Source: Streptomyces sp. ICC1 (GTDB taxonomy: Bacteria > Actinomycetota > Actinomycetes > Streptomycetales > Streptomycetaceae). Taken from it: a DNA stretch of 64,000 nt. The translations under genes were made by a program, and so were the position numbers. How positions within the stretch are numbered: the first letter of the stretch is position 1; each line of letters begins with the position of its first letter. Shown one piece after another: positions 15,909-24,356 of this stretch. Under the pieces are notes generated by a model that had not been told where the DNA came from, searched no databases, and was given only the letters and a program-made list of their open reading frames with translations. The DNA is taken from the NCBI RefSeq assembly GCF_003287935.1, contig NZ_CP030287.1, positions 6,031,022 through 6,095,021 on the forward strand. The letters run 5' to 3'.

Positions 15909-17381
15909 ATGACCGAGCTCGTGGAACACGGACAACTGCTCATCGGCGGGGAGTGGACGGATCCGCTGGGCTCCGAGACGATCCAGGTCGTCTCCCCCCA
16001 CACCGAGCAGGTCATCGGCAGCGTCCCGCACGCCTCGAAGGCGGACGTGGACCGGGCCGTGGCCGTCGCCCGCAAGGCCTTCGACGAAGGCCCGTGGCCG
16101 CGCACCTCGCTCGAGGAGCGGATCGCCGTCGTCACCCGCATCAAGGACGCGATAGCCGTCCGCCACGAGGAGATCGCCGCCTCGATCAGCTCCCAGAACG
16201 GGTCCCCGTACTCCTGGAGCATCCTCGCCCAGGCGCTCGGCCCGATGATGGTCTACGACGCCGCGATCACCGTCGCCCGCTCCTACCCGTACGAGGAGTA
16301 CCGCAAGGGCGCCCTCGGCAACATCCTCGTCCGGCGCGAGGCGGTCGGCGTCGTCGCCGCCGTCATCCCGTGGAACGTCCCGCAGTTCGTCGCCGCCGCC
16401 AAACTGGCGCCCGCGCTGCTGACCGGCTGCACGGTCATCCTCAAGCCGTCGCCCGAGGCGGTCCTCGACTCCTACATCCTCGCCGACATCGCCCGCGAGG
16501 CCGGGCTGCCCGAGGGCGTGCTGTCGATCCTGCCCGCCGACCGCGAGGTCAGCGAGTACCTGGTCGGCCACCCCGGCGTCGACAAGGTCGCCTTCACCGG
16601 CTCCGTCGGAGCCGGCCGGCGCGTCATGGAGGTCGCCTCGCGCAACCTCACCCGCGTCACCCTCGAACTGGGCGGCAAGTCCGCCGCCGTCGTCCTCCCG
16701 GACGCCGACCTGGACACCGCCATCGCGGGCATCGTCCCGGCCGCCTGGATGAACAACGGCCAGGCGTGCGTGGCCCAGACCCGCGTCCTGGCCCCGCGCA
16801 GCCGCTACGCGGAGATCGCCGAGGCGCTGGCCGCCGCGGCCGGGGCGCTGGTCGTCGGCGACCCGATGGACCCCGCGACGCAGCTCGGCCCGCTGGTCGC
16901 CAAGCGGCAGCAGCAGCGCTCCCTCGACTTCATCCGGATCGGCCAGGAGGAGGGCGCCAAGGTCCTCTCCGGCGGCGGCCGCCCGGCGGGCCTGGACCAG
17001 GGCTGGTACGTGGAGCCGACCCTCTTCGGAGACGTCGACAACTCGATGCGGATCGCCCGCGAGGAGATCTTCGGCCCGGTCGTCTGCCTGATCCCGTACG
17101 GGGACGAGCAGGAGGCCCTGCGGATCGCCAACGACTCGGAGTTCGGGCTGAGCGGCAGCGTCTGGACCGGGGACGTCGAGCACGGCGTCGACTTCGCGCG
17201 CCAGGTGCGCACCGGCACCTTCAACGTGAACACCTTCAGCCTCGACATGCTCGGCCCGTTCGGCGGCTACAAGAACAGCGGCGTCGGGCGGGAGTTCGGC
17301 CCGGAGGGGCTGAGCGAGTACCTGGAGCACAAGATGATCCACCTCCCGGCCGGGTACGAACCGCCCGCGGCCGGCGCCTGA
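15909..17381 (+). CDS. NAD(P)-dependent aldehyde dehydrogenase, 490 aa
   Basis: The start at 15909 follows GCAGGAGG. Full-length ALDH superfamily enzyme: Rossmann segment IPWNVPQFVAAAKLAPALLT, coenzyme loop FTGSVGAGRRV, general base Glu253 in LELGGKS, nucleophile Cys287 in NNGQACVAQTR, and the late EEIFGPVV and FGGYKNSGVGREFGPEG motifs. It oxidises an aldehyde to its acid in the cytosol. The stop overlaps the ferredoxin start (TGATG), so both are made together. Such ALDH-ferredoxin pairs usually serve a P450 pathway; no P450 is in the window. A palindrome with near-KstR sequence in the promoter suggests steroid- or lipid-like substrates, which is inference. Confidence 0.92.
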   Translation: MTELVEHGQLLIGGEWTDPLGSETIQVVSPHTEQVIGSVPHASKADVDRAVAVARKAFDEGPWPRTSLEERIAVVTRIKDAIAVRHEEIAASISSQNGSPYSWSILAQALGPMMVYDAAITVARSYPYEEYRKGALGNILVRREAVGVVAAVIPWNVPQFVAAAKLAPALLTGCTVILKPSPEAVLDSYILADIAREAGLPEGVLSILPADREVSEYLVGHPGVDKVAFTGSVGAGRRVMEVASRNLTRVTLELGGKSAAVVLPDADLDTAIAGIVPAAWMNNGQACVAQTRVLAPRSRYAEIAEALAAAAGALVVGDPMDPATQLGPLVAKRQQQRSLDFIRIGQEEGAKVLSGGGRPAGLDQGWYVEPTLFGDVDNSMRIAREEIFGPVVCLIPYGDEQEALRIANDSEFGLSGSVWTGDVEHGVDFARQVRTGTFNVNTFSLDMLGPFGGYKNSGVGREFGPEGLSEYLEHKMIHLPAGYEPPAAGA

Positions 17382-17614
17382 TGGGTGACCGGTGGCACGT
17401 CGAGGTGGACCGGGGGGTCTGCATCGGCTCGGGGATGTGCGTGAACCACGCCCCGGACGGCTTCGCCCTCGACACGGCGCGCCAGTCCCACCCGCGGGCG
17501 GCGGAGACGGACGCGAACGAGCCGGTCCTCACGGCGGCCGAGGGCTGCCCGGTCGAAGCCATCATGATCACGATGCTGGGCAGCGGCGAGGCGGTGTTCC
17601 CGCCGGAGGAGTGA
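17381..17614 (+). CDS. ferredoxin ([3Fe-4S]/[4Fe-4S] type), 77 aa
   Basis: It begins at ATG 17381 within the upstream stop. Cluster ligands are in VCIGSGMCVNHAP and EGCPVEAI, the CxxxxxC...CP arrangement of P450-associated ferredoxins. The position that holds the second Cys in full [4Fe-4S] types is Ser/Gly here, favouring a [3Fe-4S] cluster. It donates electrons to an oxygenase, most often a cytochrome P450. Tight coupling to the aldehyde dehydrogenase implies one pathway. Confidence 0.88.
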   Translation: MGDRWHVEVDRGVCIGSGMCVNHAPDGFALDTARQSHPRAAETDANEPVLTAAEGCPVEAIMITMLGSGEAVFPPEE

Positions 17615-17709
17615 GGTGGCGGGGACCGGCTCCCGGACCCCTGGGCCTCGAAACCCCTGCGCCTCGCACGCCGGCGGGGCCGGATTCGGCCGGTGTCGGC
17701 CGGTGTCGG

Positions 17710-17723
17710 CCCGCACGTGCGGG
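17710..17723. terminator. 14-bp perfect palindrome CCCGCACGTGCGGG
   Basis: It lies between the ferredoxin stop and the lipoprotein start. Without a T-tract it may be a weak Streptomyces-type terminator or a protein site. Confidence 0.3.
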
Positions 17724-17795
17724 TGTGTGAGACTCCTGCCACGACCGCCCGGCGCACGTGACCGGGCGGCGTGGTGAGGGTGGGGAACGAGCGGT

Positions 17796-18461
17796 ATGCG
17801 CAGGAGCGTTCGGTTGGCGGGAGCGGTGCTCGGGGCGCTGCTGGTGACGGGGTGCGAGAGCGGAGCCCCCGCGGGCGCCCCGCCCGCGGCGGAGTCCGCC
17901 TCGCCGCCGGCCTCGCCGCCGGCCTCGCCGCCGGCCTCGCCGCCGGCCTCGCCGCCGGCGTCGCCGGGGGCGAAGGCGCCGACCGGCTCCGCCGCGCCCG
18001 CTGGCCCCTTCGGCAGGGAGCAGGCCGCGGCCGACATCGCCGCGGCCACGGCGGCGGCCGGGCTGGCCGAGCCCGACCCGTCCGACATCGTGTCCCCGTC
18101 CGCGGGGGAGCCGGCCACGGACAAGGAGAAGCGCAGGGCGGCGATGCTGGCCTGCGTGGCCCCCTGGCAGACGATGGAGCGGCTGCCCGACACCGTGAAG
18201 GCGTACGAGGCCACGATCACGGGGCTGGAACAGCGCGGCTGGGAGCGCGGCGAGCGCATGCAGCACGACATGCTCACCCATACGCCGCTGACCAAGCAGG
18301 GCTGGACGCTGTTCGCCCGCCGCTACGACTTCTCCGCCGGCAAGGGCTCCGGCCTGGGCATGCCCGACATGCTGTCCTTCATGGCGACGGACCAGGCGTG
18401 CGAGGGCCGCTTCACGGAGGCGGAGATGGAAGAGGCCTTCAAGGACGACCCCGGGCAGTAG
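17796..18461 (+). CDS. lipoprotein with Pro-Pro-Ala-Ser repeat linker, 221 aa
   Basis: ATG 17796 opens a lipoprotein signal with lipobox LLVTGC (Cys20). Five perfect PPAS/SPPA units follow, encoded by the 12-bp repeat GCCTCGCCGCCG, giving a rigid wall-spanning linker. The folded part from about residue 75 (AAADIAAATAAAGL, then MLACVAPWQTMERLPDTVKA and FARRYDFSAGKGSG, ATDQACEGRFTE) has two Cys that could pair. It sits 181 bp after the ferredoxin. The family is a Streptomyces exported protein without assigned function. Confidence 0.75.
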   Translation: MRRSVRLAGAVLGALLVTGCESGAPAGAPPAAESASPPASPPASPPASPPASPPASPGAKAPTGSAAPAGPFGREQAAADIAAATAAAGLAEPDPSDIVSPSAGEPATDKEKRRAAMLACVAPWQTMERLPDTVKAYEATITGLEQRGWERGERMQHDMLTHTPLTKQGWTLFARRYDFSAGKGSGLGMPDMLSFMATDQACEGRFTEAEMEEAFKDDPGQ

Positions 18462-18509
18462 CCCCGCGCCGGCCCCGTTCCACGGAGTGGAACGTGCGAT
18501 ACGGCGGGA

Positions 18510-19181
18510 TCAGGCCTTTTTCGGTTCCGCCGGGGGCGTCGCCGACGGCTGCGCCTCCGGGGCCGTGAGGTCGATCAGGCGGCAGACCGTCTCGATGTCG
18601 ATCTTCACCTGGGCGATCGAGGCCCGGCCCGACAGCCAGGTGATCAGCGCCGAGTGCCAGGTGTGCTCGATCACCCGGACCGCGGAGAGCTGCTCCGCCG
18701 TCGGCGGGGCGTCCAGGCCCATCGCGTCCAGGATGATCGCCGTCGTCAGCCGGGACACCGTGTCCACCTCGGGGCTCACGCTGCGGTCCGCGAACGTCAG
18801 CGCGCGCACCATCGCGTCCGCGAGGTGCGGCTCCCGCTGGAGCGCGCGGAAGGCGCGCATCAGGGTCTCGGCGACCCGCGCCGCGGGCTCGTCCCCGGCC
18901 GGCGGGCGCTTGCGCAGCGTCGTGTGCATGTGCTGGAGCTGGTCCTGCATGGTGGCGACGAGCAGGTGCACCTTGGAGGGGAAGTAGCGGTAGAGGGTGC
19001 CCAGCGCGACGCTGGAGGACTCCGCGACCTCCCGCATCTGCACGGCGTCGAAGCCGCCCCGGCTGGCCAGCTGCGCGCTGGCGTGCAGGATCCGCCTGCG
19101 CCGCGCCTCCTGACGCTCCGTCAAGGGCGGGGACGCCGGTGTGGTGACGGCTGGGGTCACGGCCTTCGCTTCCGCTGTCAT
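18510..19181 (-). CDS. TetR-family regulator, KstR-like, 223 aa
   Basis: Start at 19181 with GGGACAG upstream. The N-terminal HTH reads RRRRILHASAQLASRGGFDA, VQMREVAESSSVALGTLYRY and FPSKVHLLVATM, almost the wording of mycobacterial KstR (GGYEAVQMRAVADRADVAVGTLYRYFPSKVHLLV). The ligand domain shares ADAMVRALTFADRSVSPEVD and WLSGRASIAQV with KstR. KstR represses cholesterol/steroid catabolism and is released by steroid acyl-CoA esters. A perfect TnnAACnnGTTnnA operator lies in its promoter at 19344-19357, implying autorepression and control of the divergent glycosyltransferase operon. Confidence 0.85.
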   Translation of the reverse strand: MTAEAKAVTPAVTTPASPPLTERQEARRRRILHASAQLASRGGFDAVQMREVAESSSVALGTLYRYFPSKVHLLVATMQDQLQHMHTTLRKRPPAGDEPAARVAETLMRAFRALQREPHLADAMVRALTFADRSVSPEVDTVSRLTTAIILDAMGLDAPPTAEQLSAVRVIEHTWHSALITWLSGRASIAQVKIDIETVCRLIDLTAPEAQPSATPPAEPKKA

Positions 19182-19343
19182 CTGTCCCGTTCCAAGGCGT
19201 TCCCTGTTCGTGCGGGTGGGGTGGTGCGGGGGCTGCTGCGCGCCAGCATGGCAGGCGCCCGAGCCGTGGCGCGAATCACCTGCCACCCCTCTTACGGTGT
19301 GGTTTCCGGCCGGTAGATTCAATGGTCTTCAACGGATCAAGTC

Positions 19344-19357
19344 TGAAACTTGTTCTA
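19344..19357. promoter_or_regulatory. KstR-type operator (TnnAACnnGTTnnA)
   Basis: TGAAACTTGTTCTA matches every fixed position of the mycobacterial KstR consensus. It lies between the KstR-like gene (start 19181, minus) and the glycosyltransferase gene (start 19411, plus), in an AT-richer patch that probably contains both promoters. Confidence 0.7.
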
Positions 19358-19410
19358 CATTATCCGAGCGGTTACGCTCCGGCGAAAGTGCAGGGAGAAG
19401 GGGGCCGAGA

Positions 19411-20742
19411 GTGACCGCTGAGGCCATGGTGACGAGCCCTTTCACGGGTTCACCCGCCGACGGCAGCCGTCCGTTGCGGATCGCGCTCCTCACCTATAAG
19501 GGGAACCCGTTCTGCGGTGGCCAGGGCGTCTACGTCCGGCACCTCTCGCGCGAGCTCGTGAAGCTGGGCCACTCCGTCGAGGTGATCGGCGCGCAGCCCT
19601 ACCCGGTCCTCGACACCGGCGCCACGCTCACCGAGCTCCCGAGCCTCGACCTCTACCGCAGCCCCGACCCGTTCCGGACGCCCAAGCGCGGCGAGTACCG
19701 GGACTGGATCGACGCCGTCGAGGTCGCCACCATGTGGACCGGCGGGTTTCCCGAACCGCTGACCTTCTCGCTGCGCGCCCGCCGCCACCTGGCCGCCCGC
19801 GCGGGCGAGTTCGACGTCATCCACGACAACCAGACCCTCGGGTACGGGCTGTTGGGCGAGCTGGGCGCTCCGTTGGTCACCACCATCCACCACCCCATCA
19901 CCGTCGACCGCGAACTGGACCTGGCCGCCGCCAAGGACCGCAAGAAGCGCGCCTCCGTGCGGCGTTGGTACGGATTCACGCGCATGCAGGGCCGCGTCGC
20001 CCGCCGCCTGTCCTCCGTCCTCACCGTCTCCGGCTCCTCCAAGCAGGAGATCGCCGACCACCTCGGCGTCCAGGGCGAGCGCATCCACGTCGTCCACATC
20101 GGCGCCGACACCGACCTGTGGTCGCCCGACGCCTCCGTGGCCGAGGTGCCCGGGCGGATCGTGACGACCTCCAGCGCCGACGTCCCGCTCAAGGGGCTCG
20201 TCCACCTCGTCGAGGCGCTCGCGAAGCTCCGTACCGAACAGCCCGACGCCCACCTCGTCGTCGTCGGCAAGCGCGCCGAGAAGGGCCCGGTCGCCCGCGC
20301 CATCGAGACGTACGGGCTCCAGGACGCCGTCCGATTCGTCAAGGGCATCACCGACGCCGAACTCGTCGACCTCGTGCGCAGCGCGCAGGTCGCCTGCGTC
20401 CCCTCCCTCTACGAGGGCTTCTCGCTCCCGGCCGCCGAGGCCATGGCCACCGGCACCCCGCTGGTCGCCACCACCGGCGGCGCGATCCCCGAGGTCACGG
20501 GCCCCGACGGCGAGACCTGCCTCGCGGTCCCGCCCGGCGACGCGGGCGCGCTGGCCACGGCCCTCGCCCGGCTGCTCGGCGACCCCGAGCTGCGCGCCGG
20601 ACTCGGCGCCGCCGGCCGCGAGCGCGTGCTGGCCCGCTTCACCTGGGCCAAGGCCGCCGAGGGCACCGTCGTGCACTACCGCGCCGCCATGGAGCGGGCC
20701 GCGAAGGCCTCGGCCGACTCCCGTGGCCGCGGCACCCGGTGA
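19411..20742 (+). CDS. GT4-family glycosyltransferase, 443 aa
   Basis: The GTG at 19411 follows GGGAGAAGGGGG; an ATG at 19426 is possible. GT-B fold: N-terminal nucleotide fold IALLTYKGNPFCGGQGVYVR with HLSRELVKLGHSVEVI; C-terminal donor domain with PSLYEGFSLPAAEAMATGTP (the E-x7-E motif) and VATTGGAIPEV. It is a retaining, NDP-sugar-dependent enzyme. A methyltransferase and a cyclase-fold protein follow with a 61-bp gap and then a 4-bp overlap, forming a three-gene operon. The acceptor is unknown; the set resembles a lipid- or terpenoid-modifying pathway. Confidence 0.9.
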   Translation: MTAEAMVTSPFTGSPADGSRPLRIALLTYKGNPFCGGQGVYVRHLSRELVKLGHSVEVIGAQPYPVLDTGATLTELPSLDLYRSPDPFRTPKRGEYRDWIDAVEVATMWTGGFPEPLTFSLRARRHLAARAGEFDVIHDNQTLGYGLLGELGAPLVTTIHHPITVDRELDLAAAKDRKKRASVRRWYGFTRMQGRVARRLSSVLTVSGSSKQEIADHLGVQGERIHVVHIGADTDLWSPDASVAEVPGRIVTTSSADVPLKGLVHLVEALAKLRTEQPDAHLVVVGKRAEKGPVARAIETYGLQDAVRFVKGITDAELVDLVRSAQVACVPSLYEGFSLPAAEAMATGTPLVATTGGAIPEVTGPDGETCLAVPPGDAGALATALARLLGDPELRAGLGAAGRERVLARFTWAKAAEGTVVHYRAAMERAAKASADSRGRGTR

Positions 20743-20803
20743 CCTTCACCTTCCGTCCGATGCAGTTCCCCTCTCACCCCCGCGACCGCGAAGGCAGGAC
20801 CAC

Positions 20804-21550
20804 GTGCTGACCGTCGATTTCTCCCGGTTCCCGCTCGCCGCAGGCGACCGCGTACTCGATCTGGGCTGCGGCGCAGGCCGGCACGCCTTCGAGTGCTACC
20901 GGCGAGGCGCCCAGGTGGTCGCCCTCGACCGCAACGGCGAGGAGATCCGCGAGGTCGCCAAGTGGTTCGCCGCGATGAAGGAGGCCGGCGAGGCCCCGGC
21001 CGGCGCCACCGCCACCGCGATGGAGGGCGACGCCCTCGCCCTGCCCTTCCCCGACGACTCCTTCGACGTCGTCATCATCTCCGAGGTGATGGAGCACATC
21101 CCCGACGACAAGGGCGTCCTCGCCGAGATGGTCCGCGTCCTGAAGCCCGGCGGACGCATCGCCATCACCGTGCCGCGCTACGGACCCGAGAAGATCTGCT
21201 GGGCGCTCTCCGACGCCTACCACGAGGTCGAGGGCGGCCACATCCGCATCTACAAGGGCGACGAGCTGCTCGGCAAGATGGAGGCCGCCGGCCTCAAGCC
21301 GTACGGCACGCACCACGCGCACGGCCTGCACTCGCCGTACTGGTGGCTCAAGTGCGCCTTCGGCGTCGACAACGACAAGGTCCTGCCCGTCAAGGCGTAC
21401 CACAAGCTCCTGGTCTGGGACATCATGAAGAAGCCGCTGGCCACGCGGCTGGCGGAGCAGGCCCTCAACCCGGTCATCGGCAAGAGCTTCGTCGCCTACG
21501 CGACCAAGCCGCACCTGCCCGTGGGCGCGGCCGCGGGCGCCGAGAAGTGA
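20804..21550 (+). CDS. class I SAM-dependent methyltransferase, 248 aa
   Basis: The GTG at 20804 follows AAGGCAGGA and gives the standard family N-terminus (TVDFSRFPL). SAM-binding motif I is VLDLGCGAGRHAFECYRRGA; motif II region is DSFDVVIISEVMEHIPDD; motif III is LKPGGRIAITVPR. The closest types are UbiE/sterol-like methyltransferases. C-terminal EVEGGHIRIYKGDELLGKME and SPYWWLKCAFGV are typical of the Streptomyces members found beside GT4 and squalene-cyclase-fold genes. It ends 4 bp into the next gene (GTGA). Substrate unknown. Confidence 0.9.
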   Translation: MLTVDFSRFPLAAGDRVLDLGCGAGRHAFECYRRGAQVVALDRNGEEIREVAKWFAAMKEAGEAPAGATATAMEGDALALPFPDDSFDVVIISEVMEHIPDDKGVLAEMVRVLKPGGRIAITVPRYGPEKICWALSDAYHEVEGGHIRIYKGDELLGKMEAAGLKPYGTHHAHGLHSPYWWLKCAFGVDNDKVLPVKAYHKLLVWDIMKKPLATRLAEQALNPVIGKSFVAYATKPHLPVGAAAGAEK

Positions 21551-22635
21551 GCTCGCCCGGGCGCACCGCACCCGAGCACCTCGTCCTGGACGGCGTGCTG
21601 ACCGCCGATCAGGCCGCCGCCACGGTCGCCGGGATCCTCGCCGCGCAGCGCGCGGACGGGGCGATCCCGTGGTTCCGCGGCCACCACCTCGACCCGTGGG
21701 ACCACACCGAGGCCGCCATGGCGCTGGACGCGGCGGGCGAGCACGAGGCCGCGGAGCGTGCGTACGACTGGCTCGCGCGCCACCAGAACGAGGACGGCTC
21801 CTGGTTCGCCGCCTACGCGGACCGCGAGGACGGGGTCGACACCCACGCGCCGCAGGACGCGAGCCGGGAGACGAACTTCGTCGCGTACATAGCCGTCGGC
21901 GCCTGGCACCACCACCTGTCCACCGGGGACGACGCCTTCCTCGACCGCATGTGGCCGGCCGTGTACGCGGCCGTGGAGTTCGTCCTGCGGCTCCAGCAGC
22001 CCGGCGGCGAGATCGGCTGGAAGCGCGAGCCGTCCGGCGAGGACGTCCGCGACGCCCTGCTGACCGGGTCCTCCTCCATCCACCAGGCGCTGCGCTGCGC
22101 GCTGGCCATCGCCGAGCACCGGGGCGAGCCGCAGCCGGACTGGGAGCTGGCCGCGGGCGCCCTCGGACACGCGATACGCCGCCACCCGGAGCGGTTCCTC
22201 GACAAGTCCCACTACTCCATGGACTGGTACTACCCGGTCCTGGGCGGCGCGCTCACCGGCGCGCAGGCCAAGGCGCGCATCGAGGAGCGGTGGGACGAGT
22301 TCGTCGTCCCGGACCTGGGCGTGCGCTGCGTGCTGCCCAACCCCTGGGTGACGGGCGGGGAATCCTGCGAGCTCGCGCTCGCGCTCTGGGCGACGGGGGA
22401 GTCCGACCGGGCGCTGGAGATCCTGCGCTCCGTCGGGCACCTGCGGGCCGAGAACGGCATGTACTGGACCGGTTACGTCTTCAAGGACCGGGCGGTCTGG
22501 CCCGTCGAGCAGACGACGTGGACGGCGGGCTCGCTGCTCCTCGCGGTCGCCGCGCTGGGCGGGGACGAGGCCACGGGCGTCGTCTTCGGCGGGCTGACCC
22601 TGCCGGCCGGCCTGGAGCCGGACTGCTGCGCCTGA
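21547..22635 (+). CDS. prenyltransferase/squalene-cyclase-fold protein, 362 aa
   Basis: GTG at 21547 overlaps the methyltransferase stop. The sequence is helical repeats of the alpha6/alpha6 type (VAGILAAQRADGAIPWFRGH, then YDWLARHQNEDGSWFAAY, then WPAVYAAVEFVLRLQQPGGE and WTAGSLLLAVAALGG). It has no DXDD or DCTAE motif, so it is probably not a cyclase; glucoamylase-like or glycosyl-lipid-binding functions share this barrel. It ends the glycosyltransferase operon and is likely under the same KstR-like control. The exact reaction is not recognisable. Confidence 0.8.
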   Translation: MSSPGRTAPEHLVLDGVLTADQAAATVAGILAAQRADGAIPWFRGHHLDPWDHTEAAMALDAAGEHEAAERAYDWLARHQNEDGSWFAAYADREDGVDTHAPQDASRETNFVAYIAVGAWHHHLSTGDDAFLDRMWPAVYAAVEFVLRLQQPGGEIGWKREPSGEDVRDALLTGSSSIHQALRCALAIAEHRGEPQPDWELAAGALGHAIRRHPERFLDKSHYSMDWYYPVLGGALTGAQAKARIEERWDEFVVPDLGVRCVLPNPWVTGGESCELALALWATGESDRALEILRSVGHLRAENGMYWTGYVFKDRAVWPVEQTTWTAGSLLLAVAALGGDEATGVVFGGLTLPAGLEPDCCA

Positions 22636-22649
22636 GACCGGTGACCGCC

Positions 22650-22674
22650 CGTCCCCCGGCCCGGCCGGGGGACG
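22650..22674. terminator. rho-independent-type hairpin after the operon
   Basis: GTCCCCCGGC (22651-22660), a 3-nt loop, and GCCGGGGGAC (22664-22673) pair perfectly, 15 bp after the stop. No T-tract follows, as usual in Streptomyces. Confidence 0.7.
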
Positions 22675-22753
22675 AGCGACGGGCGTGCGGCGGTGACGGA
22701 AGTTCGGTGGTGACGGGCGGCCGCGGCCGCGGGTGTGCGCCGATGAGCGGGCG

Positions 22754-23056
22754 TCAGCGGCGGTACAGGCGGCCCGCGATGGCGTGGCCGACGACCAGGT
22801 AGGCGACGGCCGCGATGCCGTAGCCGACGACCACCTGGATCCATTCGCGGTCGAAGGTGAACAGGTCGTAGGACCAGCCGGCCAGCCAGGTCGCCGCGTC
22901 GTGGATGAAGTCCACCAGGGCGTTCCCCTGGTTGGCGTCCAGCAGGTACAGCAGGATCCACAGGCCGATCACGAAGGCCATGACGTCCGCCACGACCGCG
23001 ACGGCGCGGCCCGCCTGGCTGCTTCCTCTGGTGTGCACTCGCGTATGTGTGGGCAT
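22754..23056 (-). CDS. small integral membrane protein, 100 aa
   Basis: The ATG at 23056 begins a basic N-terminus (THTRVHTRGSSQAGR) followed by two membrane segments (AVVADVMAFVIGLWILLYLL and IQVVVGYGIAAVAYLVVG) separated by an amphipathic loop rich in Trp and Asp (DAATWLAGWSYDLFTFDREW). The end is basic (AGRLYRR). It belongs to a Streptomyces membrane-protein family without known function. It is divergent from the lipoprotein gene. Confidence 0.75.
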   Translation of the reverse strand: MPTHTRVHTRGSSQAGRAVAVVADVMAFVIGLWILLYLLDANQGNALVDFIHDAATWLAGWSYDLFTFDREWIQVVVGYGIAAVAYLVVGHAIAGRLYRR

Positions 23057-23169
23057 GGTCCGCGTGTTGCCGATTCCGGGCCCGGTAAACCCGAACGGAT
23101 CCCCCAGGTGGCGCAGCCGTGCGCCCGGGGTGAGGCTGCGGGAGACCCCTGAGTCCCCGGAGGCAACCC

Positions 23170-23814
23170 GTGTCCGTACCCACCCGAACCGTCCGATTCC
23201 GTCGCGGCCTCACCGCGGTGCTGCTGTCCTGCGCACTGCTCGGCGGGGCCACCGCCTGCGGCTCGGGCGGCGGCAACGACGCCGCCGCCGGCCAGAGCGA
23301 CGAGATCTCGGTGGCCATGGCCGCGTTCGCCGAGGCCGACGCCGCCGCCTCGGCCGAGGACGCGGAGGCGGCCGCCGCCTCGCCCTCGCCCAGCACCGAG
23401 GCGGAGAAGCAGAAGTTCGCCAAGGCGCGCTTCGTGGCCAACGCCGGACTCGCGGCCGGCGCCACGTACCAGTGGATCATCAAGCCGTACCGCGCGGGCA
23501 AGTTCAAGAAGGGCACCAAGGGCCGCACCTTCGCGCTCGTCAAGGCGGGCCTCGCGGGCGCCTTCGCCTACAACCGGCTGAAGGCCGCGAGCGAGAACGC
23601 CAAGGGCGACCCGCTGCTGTCGAAGGCCGTGGGCCCGCTGACGGCGGGCATCGACTCCCTCAAGGGCCTCGGCTCCAAGCTGCGCAAGGGCCAGGCCGGG
23701 GACTCCGACATCGGCGCCTTCGAGGACATCATCAACGGCGTCAAGGACGCCGGGAAGAGCGCCGGAGCCACGGTGACGGACAAGATCCCGAGCGCGGGCC
23801 AGCTGACGGGCTGA
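23170..23814 (+). CDS. putative lipoprotein, 214 aa
   Basis: GTG at 23170 follows CCGGAGGC. The N-terminus is basic then hydrophobic, ending in GGATACGSGGG, a lipobox-like site with Cys35. An Ala/Glu-rich acidic segment (AFAEADAAASAEDAEAAAAS) leads to a basic helical domain (RFVANAGLAAGATYQWIIKP, then RAGKFKKGTKGRTFALVKAG and KGLGSKLRKGQ). No catalytic motif is seen. It may bind anionic polymers in the wall, which is inference from charge only. Confidence 0.7.
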   Translation: MSVPTRTVRFRRGLTAVLLSCALLGGATACGSGGGNDAAAGQSDEISVAMAAFAEADAAASAEDAEAAAASPSPSTEAEKQKFAKARFVANAGLAAGATYQWIIKPYRAGKFKKGTKGRTFALVKAGLAGAFAYNRLKAASENAKGDPLLSKAVGPLTAGIDSLKGLGSKLRKGQAGDSDIGAFEDIINGVKDAGKSAGATVTDKIPSAGQLTG

Positions 23815-23874
23815 CCCCGCACCCCCGGAGACTGGCCGGGCCGGATCACCGGTCCGGCCTGTTTCAATGGACCG

Positions 23875-24327
23875 GTGATCGAGTACGTGTTCCTCGCCGG
23901 CGCGGCCGCCGGAACCGGCTGGCTGGTCCGCCGCAAGCAGCGCCGGCGCCAGGCCGCCGGGCCCGTCGCCGGCATCCCCTGCATGGCCCGGCAGCCCGCC
24001 GGCCGGGGCCGCTGGCGCATGGGCAGGGTGTACGCGGACCCGGGCGCGGTCCGCTGGGTGCCCCGCCGGGGCGAGCCCGTGCTCCTCGCCGACGGCCGGT
24101 CCACGGCCGTGCGGGTGCCCTCCGTGAAGGAGGGCATTTCCATCAACCCCGGCTCGCGGATCGTGACCTGCGCGTACGCGGAGCCCGGCACCGCCGGCAC
24201 CGGCACCGGCAGCATCGAGATCGCCGTGATGCCGCTGGACCTGCGCGAGCTGGCCGCCGCCCTCCCGCAGGCGGACCCGGAGCCGGACCCGGAGCCGGAG
24301 CCGGGCCCGGGCCCCGAGATCCCCTAG
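23875..24327 (+). CDS. DUF2550-like membrane-anchored protein, 150 aa
   Basis: GTG 23875 has no clear ribosome site and may be leaderless or nearly so. One N-terminal membrane helix (YVFLAGAAAGTGWLV) is followed by RRKQRRRQ and a beta domain (RWRMGRVYADPGAVRWVPRR, then IVTCAYAEPGT and IEIAVMPLDLRELAAAL) that resembles DUF2550 proteins, which keep a GRWRxG and a late L-L-x-L motif. The C-terminus is a PEPEPE tail. The function is unknown. Confidence 0.65.
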   Translation: MIEYVFLAGAAAGTGWLVRRKQRRRQAAGPVAGIPCMARQPAGRGRWRMGRVYADPGAVRWVPRRGEPVLLADGRSTAVRVPSVKEGISINPGSRIVTCAYAEPGTAGTGTGSIEIAVMPLDLRELAAALPQADPEPDPEPEPGPGPEIP

Positions 24328-24340
24328 GGCCCGGCCGGCG

Positions 24341-24356
24341 CAGGTCACAGCACTAG
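24341..24356. repeat. partial terminal repeat of the CTAG element
   Basis: GGTCACAGCACTAG (24343-24356) equals the outer 14 bp of the MITE end at 25995-26185. Its CTAG supplies the TAG stop of the minus-strand oxidoreductase gene. Confidence 0.6.
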
